DNA of 32,894 nt from JAEMQF01 sp963850525 (GTDB lineage Bacteria; Pseudomonadota; Gammaproteobacteria; Burkholderiales; Burkholderiaceae_C): the NCBI GenBank assembly GCA_963850525.1, contig CAWKLQ010000007.1, forward strand, positions 1-32,894, written 5' to 3'. A program made the translations under genes and the position numbers. Each line of letters begins with the position of its first letter. Position 1 is the first letter of the stretch. The notes beneath the pieces were generated by a model that saw only the letters and a program-made list of their open reading frames with translations, had not been told where the DNA came from and made no database searches. Positions 16,774 to 24,363 of this stretch are shown piece by piece.

Positions 16774-19242
16774 ATGACATTGCCCAGCCAAGCCCGCATC
16801 GTCATTGTCGGCGGCGGCATTGCCGGCTGCTCCACCGCCTATCACCTCGCCCAGCTCGGCATCACCGATGTGCTGCTGCTCGAGCAGGGCAAGCTGACGT
16901 GCGGAACGACGTGGCACGCCGCGGGCTTGGTCGGCCAGATGCGCCCCAACCGCAACATGACGCGAATGAGCAAGTACGGCATCGAGCTGTACTCGACGCT
17001 CGAAGCCGAAACGGGTTTGGCCACGGGTTGGAAGCAATGCGGCAGCGTCAATGTCGCGCGCACGCCCGAGCGCTTCCAGTTGCTGAAGAAGCAGGTGGCG
17101 CTGGCGCGCAGCTTCGGCGTCGAGGTCGAACTCATCACGCCGCGCGAAGCGGGGATTCGCGTTCCCGTGATGCGCGTCGACGACCTGCAAGGTGCGATAT
17201 GGATTCCCGGCGACGGCAAGGCGAACCCGGCGGATCTGTGCATGAGCCTGGCCAAGGGCGCCCGCAACCGCGGCGTGAAGATGCTTGAGGACACCGAGGT
17301 CACTGGAGTGATGATCGAACGTGGCGCCAGCGGCGAGCGCGTCGCCGGCGTGCGCACCTCGGCGGGCGAAGTGCGCTGCGAAGTCCTCGTCAATTGCGCA
17401 GGCCAGTGGGCGCGCCAGTTCGGCGCTATGGCCGGCGTCAACGTTCCGCTCTATTCGGCCGAGCACTTCTACATCGTCACCGACCGAATCGGCGGCGTGA
17501 CGCCGATGATGCCGGTGGTGCGCGACCCCGACGGCTTCATCTACTACAAGGAAGAAGTCGGCGGCCTCGTGATGGGCGGCTTCGAGCCGAAAGCCAAGCC
17601 GTGGACCGTCGACCCGATTCCGAGCACCTTCCAGTTCCAGTTGCTCGGTGAAGATTGGGAGCAATTCGAGCCGCTCATGATCAACGCCATCCACCGCACG
17701 CCGTGCCTGGAAACCGCGAAGATCAAGATGCTGCTGAACGGGCCGGAGAGTTTCACGCCCGATGGAAACTTCATCGTCGGCGAGGCGCCGGGGTTGCGCA
17801 ATTACTTCGTCTGCGCCGGCTTCAATTCGGCGGGAATCGCCAATTCGGGCGGCGCGGGGCAGTTGATCGCGCAGTGGATCGCGGGCGGCGAGGCGCCGAG
17901 CGACTTGTGGGACGTGGACGTGCGCCGCTTCGGGCCGTTCAGCGCGAACCGGCGCGCGCTGTCCGAGCGCACCGCCGAGACGCTCGGCCTGCACTACGCG
18001 ATGCGCTGGCCACGCCAGGAGTTGGAAAGCGCACGCCAACTGCGCACCTCGCCGCTCTACGACTTGCTCGCGGCAAAAGGCGCCGAGTTCGGCGCGAAGA
18101 ACGGCTGGGAGCGTGCCAGCTACTTCCGACGCGGCGGCGCAGCACGGCCCGAGTTCGGATTGGGCAGGCCGGGCTGGCTGCCCTGGGTCCAGGCCGAACA
18201 GCGCGCGACGCGCGAAGGCGTCGCGATCTACGACCAGACGTCGTTCGGCAAGCTGCTCCTGCAAGGGCGCGACGCGCTGGCCGTCCTGCAGCGCCTGTGC
18301 GCGAATCAGATCGATGTGGCGGTGGACCGAATGGTCTACACCGCGATGTTGAATGAGCGCGGCGGCTTCGAGAGCGACTTGACGGTGTTGCGCCTGGCGC
18401 TGGACCGCTTCCTGCTCATCACGGGATCGGCGCAGCCGCAGCGCGACCACGACTGGATCACGCGGCACATCGAACCTCAGGAACACGCGGTGCTGACCGA
18501 CGTGAGCGCAATGACGTCGGTGCTGTCGGTGATGGGCCCCAGGTCGCACGAGCTGCTCGCGCGAGTCAGCCCGGACGATTTGTCGGCGCAGTCGCTGAAG
18601 TTTGCGTGGACGCGCGAAATCGACCTGGGCCTGGCGCGGGTGCGCGCTGCACGAATGAGTTACGTCGGCGGCCCGGGATTCGAACTTTACGTTCCCGTCG
18701 AGATGGCGCGCCACGTCTACCTCGCGCTGCATGAAGCAGGCGCCGACCTCGGTGCGCCGGATACAACCGGCCGGCGCAGCAGCCTGCTCGACGCCGGCTA
18801 CTACGCGCTGGACGCGCTGCGCATCGAAGCCGGCCGGCGCGCCTGGGGCGCCGAACTCGGCCCCGACGAAACGCCGTGGGAGGCGGGCTTGGGCTTTGCC
18901 GTGAAGCTGGACAAAGGCTCACCCTTCATCGGCCGCGAAGCCTTGCTTCGAAGCCAGCACCAGCCTTTGCGCAAGAAGCTGTTGAGCTTCGTGCTCGACG
19001 ACCCGCACGCCTGGGTCTGGGGCGGCGAAGCGATCACGCAGGGCGGTGGTGCAATGCTCGGCGAACTCAGCTCCGCGGGCTGGAGCCCCGCAGCGGGCGC
19101 CTGCGTCGGCTTGGGTTATGTGCGCGGCGCTGCGGCGCAGGCGGTGCACCAGGGCACGCCGGTGCAGATCGATCTGTGGGGCGAGTCCGTGGCCGCCACG
19201 GCGTGGGATGACTTGCGTGGATCCCGGCGTTCGCCGGGATGA
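16774..19242 (+). CDS. FAD-dependent dimethylglycine/sarcosine dehydrogenase-like protein with GcvT domain
   Basis: An 822-residue oxidoreductase of the DMGDH/SARDH type, which demethylates methylated glycines and passes the one-carbon unit to tetrahydrofolate. The N-terminal half is a DAO-type FAD domain: VIVGGGIAGCSTAYHLA binds the dinucleotide, and His48 in TTWHAAGLV sits where DMGDH carries its covalent flavin. A linker domain (FGPFSANRRALSER...) is followed by a GcvT-like aminomethyltransferase domain from about residue 440 (GVAIYDQTSFGKLLLQG, SYVGGPGFELYVP, DALRIEAGRRAWGAELGPDETP) and the GcvT C-terminal barrel. The last codons (RGSRRSPG and the stop) lie inside an inverted-repeat element, so the normal C-terminus seems to have been cut by a few residues and replaced. 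The exact substrate is not fixed by sequence; related proteins include betaine- and choline-pathway enzymes. Confidence 0.85.
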   Translation: MTLPSQARIVIVGGGIAGCSTAYHLAQLGITDVLLLEQGKLTCGTTWHAAGLVGQMRPNRNMTRMSKYGIELYSTLEAETGLATGWKQCGSVNVARTPERFQLLKKQVALARSFGVEVELITPREAGIRVPVMRVDDLQGAIWIPGDGKANPADLCMSLAKGARNRGVKMLEDTEVTGVMIERGASGERVAGVRTSAGEVRCEVLVNCAGQWARQFGAMAGVNVPLYSAEHFYIVTDRIGGVTPMMPVVRDPDGFIYYKEEVGGLVMGGFEPKAKPWTVDPIPSTFQFQLLGEDWEQFEPLMINAIHRTPCLETAKIKMLLNGPESFTPDGNFIVGEAPGLRNYFVCAGFNSAGIANSGGAGQLIAQWIAGGEAPSDLWDVDVRRFGPFSANRRALSERTAETLGLHYAMRWPRQELESARQLRTSPLYDLLAAKGAEFGAKNGWERASYFRRGGAARPEFGLGRPGWLPWVQAEQRATREGVAIYDQTSFGKLLLQGRDALAVLQRLCANQIDVAVDRMVYTAMLNERGGFESDLTVLRLALDRFLLITGSAQPQRDHDWITRHIEPQEHAVLTDVSAMTSVLSVMGPRSHELLARVSPDDLSAQSLKFAWTREIDLGLARVRAARMSYVGGPGFELYVPVEMARHVYLALHEAGADLGAPDTTGRRSSLLDAGYYALDALRIEAGRRAWGAELGPDETPWEAGLGFAVKLDKGSPFIGREALLRSQHQPLRKKLLSFVLDDPHAWVWGGEAITQGGGAMLGELSSAGWSPAAGACVGLGYVRGAAAQAVHQGTPVQIDLWGESVAATAWDDLRGSRRSPG

Positions 19243-19293
19243 CAGGTAGGCCCAATGTCATCCCGGCGAACGCCTGGCGGACGCCGGGATCCA
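19217..19293. repeat. Dispersed inverted-repeat element, copy 2
   Basis: Related to the element at 3966-4059. The first stem is ATCCCGGCG/CGCCGGGAT at 19221-19240 (9 bp, two-base loop). The opposed second stem is at 19260-19290 with the same 9-bp arms and a 13-nt loop that looks like an 8-nt insertion (CTGGCGGA) in the usual loop. Outer GTGGATCC and GGATCCAT sequences are shared. The TGA of the upstream oxidoreductase gene (19240-19242) lies in the first arm, and the element separates that gene from the convergent zinc-ribbon gene, so it may also work as a transcription barrier. Confidence 0.8.
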
Positions 19294-19324
19294 TTGCTCC
19301 TGTGCGCAATGCCGCAAGCAAGCC

Positions 19325-20314
19325 TCACCAAAACCACCAGACAAACCAGATCACGAGCGCGATCAGCACGGCGCGCAGCGGGTTGGTTGTGGAACTGAAC
19401 AACGACCCGGCGTCGCTCTCGCGGCCATAGGCCTGGTCAGCCTCGGCCTGCATCTTCGCTGCCCATTCGCGCCGGCGCGGCAAGTCGCCTTCCAGCGCTT
19501 CGAGGCGGCGCTGCACGACCTCGGGTGCGGGCTTTTGCGCGTGCGCGCGCAAGGCCGGGCCGAGCGCGGCGACGCTCGCGTGCGCATCACTCAGGCGGCT
19601 GATGGCGAGAATCGCCCCACATTGCGCGCACGCCAGCGATTGCTCATGCGGCAGAGCCGCGCCGCACGCCGCGCACTGCAGCGCCTCTTGCTGAGCCCGT
19701 GTGGCGTGCACCGTTTGCGGGGCGAGCGCACCTTCGGGGTCGAGCGCGCGCGCCAGGCGCGCCACGTCAAGCAGGCTCGGCACACTGCGGCAGAACGAAC
19801 ATTGTTCGTCGTTCGCGCCGAGCGCAGCGCCGCAGTTCACGCAATCGATGCGCCCAGCGCGTTGCAGCAGTTGCGCCCGGTCCAGGTGCGACATCGCGCG
19901 CAACAGCCCTTTTTCTTGCAGGAACTGGGCGAACGTTTGATAAGCGCCGTGGCCGCGCCGGCATTCGAGCTGCAGCGAGCGGCCCCAGCGCGTGCGGTTG
20001 TGCACCGTTTTCAGCTCGCCGCTGCAACGCGGGCAGCGCGGCTCGGCGTGCAGCGGCTCGTGCGGCAGCGTCTGCGAGTGCGCCATCGTGCCGATCAACT
20101 CGAGCAAGCCGGTGCCGGACAGGCGTGCGGTCTCGGTCTGGTCGAACCAGACAAGGTGGCACGGCGCGCACAGGTCGAGTTCGACGCTGCGGCCGTAGTG
20201 GCCGGGCAGGGCGAGTTGTTGCAGCGGTTGGCGGCAATTGCCGCAATGCGACGAGAGGGCGGGGGCAATTCCCACGGGTGCAGCGCGAGAGCGATCAGGT
20301 GGATGGCGTGCCAT
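19325..20314 (-). CDS. Multi-zinc-ribbon protein with C-terminal membrane anchor
   Basis: A 329-residue protein not matched to a named family. At least six zinc-knuckle cysteine pairs are visible: CGNC and CAPC near the N-terminus, CPRC and a lone C in LECRRGHG, CVNC with CSFC, and CAAC with CAQC, which would give three or four zinc ribbons. The first module (ELDLCAPCHLVWFDQTE) recalls the zf-TFIIB/YacG-like ribbons of small membrane-associated proteins. A basic/acidic helix (EALEGDLPRRREWAAKMQAEA) leads to a single C-terminal membrane segment rich in Trp (AVLIALVIWFVWWFW), implying a tail-anchored cytoplasmic protein. The ATG at 20314 has a weak GAAG upstream. It follows the OlsB-like gene by 74 bp on the same strand and may share its transcript. 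Function unknown. Confidence 0.75.
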   Translation of the reverse strand: MARHPPDRSRAAPVGIAPALSSHCGNCRQPLQQLALPGHYGRSVELDLCAPCHLVWFDQTETARLSGTGLLELIGTMAHSQTLPHEPLHAEPRCPRCSGELKTVHNRTRWGRSLQLECRRGHGAYQTFAQFLQEKGLLRAMSHLDRAQLLQRAGRIDCVNCGAALGANDEQCSFCRSVPSLLDVARLARALDPEGALAPQTVHATRAQQEALQCAACGAALPHEQSLACAQCGAILAISRLSDAHASVAALGPALRAHAQKPAPEVVQRRLEALEGDLPRRREWAAKMQAEADQAYGRESDAGSLFSSTTNPLRAVLIALVIWFVWWFW

Positions 20315-20388
20315 CTTCGCACGCTGCGCCGTGGCGGACTCAGGCGCAGCGTGCGCCGCGCGGGCCCCGCCTTCTGCCGCCCAGGCTC

Positions 20389-21159
20389 CTAGACCGCGAT
20401 TCCCCAGCGCCGCCGCAGCGTCGCGATGCCCTTGGCGCGCAAGTCCAGGCAGGTGAGGAAGTCGATCGTGCGGAACTCGGTGTCGATCGCCGGCGCGCTG
20501 CAGATTTGCGCGCCCAGTGCCAGGTAAGCGGCAAGAAGGCGCGGGATTTCGACGGTGTCCGCAGCCGCACAGTCGAGCGGGCAGGCGAAGTGGTCCAGCG
20601 GCCGCGTGCGCAGCGCCGGCGGCGCGAGGTGACCGCGAAGTTGCTGAAACGCCGCGGCACCGACTGCGGCGTCTTGCGAGGTCAGCGAACTGCAACCGAT
20701 GAGGTAGCGTGCGCCGTGCGCGTTCGCGTACTGGGCGATTCCCTTCCACAGCAAGTTGAGCACGGCAAAGCTGCGATGCCGGCTGTCGATGCAGGCGCGG
20801 CCGAGCTCAACGACCTCGCCGCGCAGCGCCTCGTACGGCGCAAAGTCAAACTCGCGCGCGCTGTAGTACCCCAAGCCGGCCCCAGCGGCACTGCCGCTTT
20901 GCAGCCGATAGGTGCCGATCACCGCGCCGTGTGTCGCGTCTTCGACGAGCAGGTGGTCGCAAACCTCGTCGAACGGGTCGGCGTCCAGGCCGGTGTCGTA
21001 CGAGTGCACCAGACCTTCGTCGAGTTCGACGTTGAAGACTTCAAAGCGCAGCGCCTGCGCGGCCTGGACGTCGGCCTTGTTTTGCGCGAGACGCACCCGA
21101 TACGCCGAGGCGAGGCGCGGCCCCAGCGGTGCGCTTTGCAGATGGGTGTGGGTGTGCAT
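20389..21159 (-). CDS. OlsB/hemolysin-like GNAT N-acyltransferase
   Basis: A 256-residue acyltransferase. The core resembles OlsB, which moves a 3-hydroxyacyl chain from acyl carrier protein to ornithine in ornithine-lipid synthesis, and related N-acyl-amino-acid synthases: ALRFEVFNVELDEG, DEVCDHLLVED, AVIGTYRLQ, GYYSAREFD, VVELGRACIDSRHRS and LIGCSSL. The VVELGRACID/HR stretch is the usual acyl-donor-binding region. The ATG at 21159 starts MHTHTH; longer in-frame options run into the divergent hydrolase gene. No olsA-type lysophospholipid acyltransferase is adjacent, so the full two-step ornithine-lipid pathway is not shown here. The opposite operon (hydrolase, DedA, ATP-grasp) starts 151 bp away, and co-function is inferred. 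The amino-acid acceptor is unproven. Confidence 0.78.
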   Translation of the reverse strand: MHTHTHLQSAPLGPRLASAYRVRLAQNKADVQAAQALRFEVFNVELDEGLVHSYDTGLDADPFDEVCDHLLVEDATHGAVIGTYRLQSGSAAGAGLGYYSAREFDFAPYEALRGEVVELGRACIDSRHRSFAVLNLLWKGIAQYANAHGARYLIGCSSLTSQDAAVGAAAFQQLRGHLAPPALRTRPLDHFACPLDCAAADTVEIPRLLAAYLALGAQICSAPAIDTEFRTIDFLTCLDLRAKGIATLRRRWGIAV

Positions 21160-21310
21160 GGCGTGCTTCGGTTGGTCGGGTGCAATGAAGTCGGCGGGCG
21201 CGGCAGATTCCTTACCGCACGGCGTACGGCAGTGCGCTGTAAGGATCCGGCTCGGCGCGACGACCACCGGATTGACGCCACAACCCCAGGCCATTGCGCC
21301 GTTGCCGTCG

Positions 21311-22195
21311 ATGAACACGACCCTTCCCACGCCGCCACCGCTGCAGGCGGCGCGGCTCGACCCCCTTGCGGCCAGCCGCGGGCCGGTCTGGAGCGCCGCG
21401 GCGGTGGTGCTCGCCACGCTTGGCTGTACCGTGCCCGGCCCGAGAGCGCAGGAGCAGGCGAGCGTGGCGCTGCGACGCAACTTCACCGCTGGCGCGCCGC
21501 TGAACGCCGAGGTGAGCGCGCTCGTCGCGGGCGACGCGCGCGGCGTGCGCCTGATCCTCGTGCACGGCACGCCGGGCGCGGCGACGGGCTGGAACGACTA
21601 TCTGCTGGACCCGCCGCCCGGCGTGGAAGTGGCGGCGCTGGACCGCCCGGGCTTTGGCGGGAGCAGCGCCCTGGGCGCCGTGACTTCCCTGGACGCGCAA
21701 GCCGCTGCCGTGGTGGCGCTGCTGCCGCGGGACGGCCGGCGCACCGTGCTGCTGGGCCATTCGCTTGGCGGCGCCATCGTTGCGCGGGTCGCCGCAGATC
21801 ATGCGCAGCAGGTGGCGGCGCTGGTGTTGCTCGCGGCGTCGCTCGACCCGGCGCTGGAGGCCATCCACCCCCTGCAGCGGGTCGGCGCCTGGCCGGGGGT
21901 GCGCGGGTTGCTGCCGCGTGCGATTGCCCATGCGAACGCCGAGTTGATCGCCTTGAAGCCCGAGCTCGAGGCGCTTGCCGCGCACCTGCCGCGCATCAGC
22001 GCGCCGGTATTCCTGGTGCACGGAACGCGCGACGACCTGGTCCCCGTGGCTAATGTCGACTACGTGCAAGCGCGCCTGAGCGGCGCGCGCTGCGTGAAGG
22101 TGACGCTGCTCGAAGGCCGCAATCACTTCCTGCCGTGGAACTCGGCTGCCGTCGTGCGCGACTTGATTCGCCAGGCGCAGGAGGCGTCATGTTGA
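21311..22195 (+). CDS. Alpha/beta hydrolase
   Basis: A 294-residue alpha/beta-hydrolase-fold enzyme. It shows the oxyanion-hole LVHGTPG (~84-89), the nucleophile elbow GHSLGG (Ser151), a strand-end acid in VHGTRDDLVP and the catalytic histidine in GRNHFLPW. The N-terminus has a moderately hydrophobic stretch (VWSAAAVVLATLGC) ending at Cys39. It looks like a weak lipobox, so the protein may be exported or lipid-anchored, but the stretch is short and starts unusually late. The ATG at 21311 is the first start that includes it. It is first in a three-gene operon and overlaps the DedA gene by 7 nt. Likely an esterase, lipase or amidase; substrate unknown. Confidence 0.83.
   Translation: MNTTLPTPPPLQAARLDPLAASRGPVWSAAAVVLATLGCTVPGPRAQEQASVALRRNFTAGAPLNAEVSALVAGDARGVRLILVHGTPGAATGWNDYLLDPPPGVEVAALDRPGFGGSSALGAVTSLDAQAAAVVALLPRDGRRTVLLGHSLGGAIVARVAADHAQQVAALVLLAASLDPALEAIHPLQRVGAWPGVRGLLPRAIAHANAELIALKPELEALAAHLPRISAPVFLVHGTRDDLVPVANVDYVQARLSGARCVKVTLLEGRNHFLPWNSAAVVRDLIRQAQEASC
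22179..22184 (+). promoter_or_regulatory. Shine-Dalgarno of the DedA gene inside the hydrolase gene
   Basis: A perfect AGGAGG lies within the last codons of the hydrolase gene, four bases before the ATG at 22189. It selects this start for the DedA protein and supports coupled translation across the 7-nt overlap. Confidence 0.75.
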
Positions 22196-22809
22196 TGGAT
22201 GCGGGGTTCCGCGCGGCAGGGTCTTTCGAGCGTGCGCTTTCCGGAATGGCGGCACCGGGGTGGATTGCGCTCGCGCTCGCGCTCACCACCTTGCTGCTCG
22301 AAGACCTGGCCATCGCCGCCGGTGTGGCACTCGCCGCGCAAGGCGCCATTTCGTGGGAGCTGTCGTTCGCTGCAGTGGCCGGCGGCATTGCGGCGGGAGA
22401 CGTCGGTCTGTATGCCCTGGGCGTCGCCGCGACGCGCGTGCCCTGGCTGCGGCGCCGTGCCGTGAGCGAGCGCGTGGACTGGGCGCGCGAGAAGTTGGCC
22501 GTCGGCCTTGCGCCGGCCGTGTTGCTCGCGCGCGTGATTCCCGGGCTGCGCCTCGTCACTTACACCGCAGCGGGCTTCTTGGGTGTGCCCTTGCTCGCGT
22601 TTTGCCTGTGGGTGCTGCTCGCCGTGATGCTCTGGACGGCGGGTTTGTACGCCTTGAGCGCGGCATTCGGCCAGGCGCTGGCCGCGCAATGGGGCGTGCC
22701 CTTGCCGCTTGCCGTCGCGCTGCCCATCGTGATGCTCGCCGCGGCGCCGCTGCTCCTGCGTCTGGTTCGCCCGCCGCGCCCACAACCTGTGCAAGGACAA
22801 ACTTCATGA
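22189..22809 (+). CDS. DedA family (SNARE-associated/VTT domain) membrane protein
   Basis: A 206-residue integral membrane protein of the DedA superfamily, whose members flip undecaprenyl phosphate or phospholipids across the membrane. Visible family features are the re-entrant segment with an acidic residue (TTLLLEDLAIAAGVALAAQG), the GGIAAGDVGLYALGVAA stretch, and the second re-entrant part LLARVIPGLRLVTYTAAGFLGVP, in which the Arg-x-x-Pro-Gly-x-Arg pattern is typical. The last helix ends in a Pro/Arg-rich tail. It lies between the hydrolase (7-nt overlap) and the ATP-grasp gene (ATGA overlap). Which lipid it moves cannot be read from sequence; a role in moving the product of this operon is inferred. 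Confidence 0.85.
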   Translation: MLMDAGFRAAGSFERALSGMAAPGWIALALALTTLLLEDLAIAAGVALAAQGAISWELSFAAVAGGIAAGDVGLYALGVAATRVPWLRRRAVSERVDWAREKLAVGLAPAVLLARVIPGLRLVTYTAAGFLGVPLLAFCLWVLLAVMLWTAGLYALSAAFGQALAAQWGVPLPLAVALPIVMLAAAPLLLRLVRPPRPQPVQGQTS

Positions 22810-24020
22810 ATGCGCTGACCCAACCGCTGCCTGCGGGCAAATTGACCGGCCGCGAAACGCGCGGCAATGCGTCAGGCACGGTGCCAGGAAGTACGCCGCG
22901 GACCGCGCCGCCCTTGATGCGCCCGCACCAGGGAATGCCGGCGTTCGACCAGAGCGGCGCGCCGCTGAGCTTCTTCGAGTTCTGGCCGATGTGGGCGTTT
23001 TATCCGCCGGTCGCGCTATACGCGGCGTGGCTGATGCTGCGTTACCGCGGCGTGCTGCTGCCCACCGCAGCGAACCCGTCGTTCCCTGGGGGCGGCTTCT
23101 TCGGCGAATCGAAGGCGCAGATCCTGGCGCTGGCGATGCGCCACATCCCCGAATGGGTGGCGCCTTTCGTCAGCGTCGATCGAGCTGGCGATGCGGCGTG
23201 CGATCTCGCGCACGAGTGCGACGCTGCGCTCGCCCGGCTTGCGCATGCGGGAATCGAATTGCCCGTCGTCGCCAAACCCGACCTCGGTTGCCGCGGTGCC
23301 GGCGTCAAGCTGGTGCGCACGCCGGATGACTTGCGCGCCTACATCGATGCGTTTCCGCGCGGCGCGCGTTTCCTCTTGCAGCGCCTCGTTCCGTTCGAGG
23401 GCGAAGCCGGCATCTTCTACTGCCGCCGGCCGGGCCAGGAGCGCGGCCGGGTCGTCTCGATCACGCTCAAGTACTTTCCGTACGTCATCGGCGACGGCAA
23501 GCGCACGCTGCGTGAACTGATTCTGGACGACCCGCGCGCCGGGCGCTTGTCGCACCTGTACTTGCGCCGTCACGTGACGCGCCTGGACACCGTGCCCGCA
23601 CCCGGCGCGGCGATCCGCCTCGCGTTCGCCGGAAGCCACAGTCGTGGCGCGATTTTTCGCAACGGCACGGCGCTCGTGACGCCTGAAATGGAAGTCGCGT
23701 TCGACGCGATCGCGCAGCGCCTGCCCGAATTCCACTTTGGCCGCTTCGACGTGCGCTTCGAGGACTTTGCCGACGTGCAGGGAGGTCGCGGCTTCGCAAT
23801 CGTCGAGATCAACGGCGCCGGCGCCGAGAGCACCCACATCTGGGACCGCAGCACCGGCCTCGTGCAGGCGTGGCGCGCGCTGATGCGTCAGTACCGGTGG
23901 CTGTTCGAGATCGGCCACGCGAACCGCGCACGTGGCGTCAAGCCGATGAAGCTGGGGCAATTCGTGCGCGACTATCGGCGCGAAAAGTACCTGACGCCGC
24001 TCTACCCGGCGACCGATTGA
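22806..24020 (+). CDS. ATP-grasp carboxylate-amine ligase-like protein
   Basis: A 404-residue protein of the ATP-grasp fold, the family that joins a carboxylate to an amine through an acyl phosphate (D-Ala-D-Ala ligase, RimK and cyanophycin synthetase are examples). Key regions: AKPDLGCRGAGV (ATP-binding lysine and glycine loop), FLLQRLVPFEGEAGIFY, VIGDGKRTLRELI (as in cyanophycin-synthetase-like ligases), GRFDVRF and FAIVEINGAGAEST, in which Glu-x-Asn binds magnesium. Before the ligase core lies a region with a hydrophobic stretch (FWPMWAFYPPVALYAAWLML) and an LPTAANPSFPGGGFFGESK segment, suggesting membrane association. The first 40 residues are Pro/Thr-rich. The ATG at 22806 overlaps the DedA stop as ATGA, with AAGGA eight bases upstream. 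Substrates are unknown; it is not the housekeeping Ddl by architecture. Confidence 0.78.
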   Translation: MNALTQPLPAGKLTGRETRGNASGTVPGSTPRTAPPLMRPHQGMPAFDQSGAPLSFFEFWPMWAFYPPVALYAAWLMLRYRGVLLPTAANPSFPGGGFFGESKAQILALAMRHIPEWVAPFVSVDRAGDAACDLAHECDAALARLAHAGIELPVVAKPDLGCRGAGVKLVRTPDDLRAYIDAFPRGARFLLQRLVPFEGEAGIFYCRRPGQERGRVVSITLKYFPYVIGDGKRTLRELILDDPRAGRLSHLYLRRHVTRLDTVPAPGAAIRLAFAGSHSRGAIFRNGTALVTPEMEVAFDAIAQRLPEFHFGRFDVRFEDFADVQGGRGFAIVEINGAGAESTHIWDRSTGLVQAWRALMRQYRWLFEIGHANRARGVKPMKLGQFVRDYRREKYLTPLYPATD

Positions 24021-24363
24021 ATTGCCACGGGCTCGCACAACCCCCGAGCCACCTACCCCGGCACCCGAATGGCATGCGAGGGCTCTGCATGCCACTAACG
24101 GATGCAGCAGGGTGGCGGTGGTGCCCCCGGGCGCAGGACCCATTCGCGGTGCCTGCCAGCCGGTGCAGCGCAAATCTCGTGTTGACGCGGCTTCGCTTAG
24201 CGCTTCTGGACACTGCCCCGCGAGCGTGGGCCGGAGCACGGGGGCGCCGCCGCTGCCCTGGCGTCGCAAGCTTCGCAGGGACCTCGCTGCGAACGGTAGC
24301 AACGGACCATAAACCGCCGGCGCGGACAACGTAAGGTCTTGCGCCGCGGCGCGACTACCGAAC
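24021..24363. other. 343-bp gene-free stretch with inverted repeats
   Basis: No convincing protein or known RNA was recognised on either strand. It holds a 6-bp stem (GGCTCG/CGAGCC, 24031-24051) just after the ATP-grasp stop, an 8-bp stem (TGGCATGC/GCATGCCA, 24070-24094) with a 9-nt loop, and a perfect 12-bp palindrome GCGCCGCGGCGC at 24341-24352, 11 bases before the DinB-like start. The first two lack a T-run, so they are at best atypical terminators. TTGACG at 24182 could be a -35 box but has no good -10. Confidence 0.5.

Noticed and set aside
16261..18732. An open frame of 823 codons on the minus strand opposite the oxidoreductase
   Set aside because: Composition and position show it is the complement of the real DMGDH-like gene; no signal, start context or motifs.
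22806..24020. Housekeeping D-alanine-D-alanine ligase
   Set aside because: The extra N-terminal region, the cyanophycin-synthetase-like GDGKRTLREL stretch and the absence of mur/fts neighbours argue against Ddl.
24021..24363. Known structured RNA (SRP, 6S, RNase P, cobalamin-type riboswitch)
   Set aside because: None of the conserved cores of these RNAs could be found on either strand.
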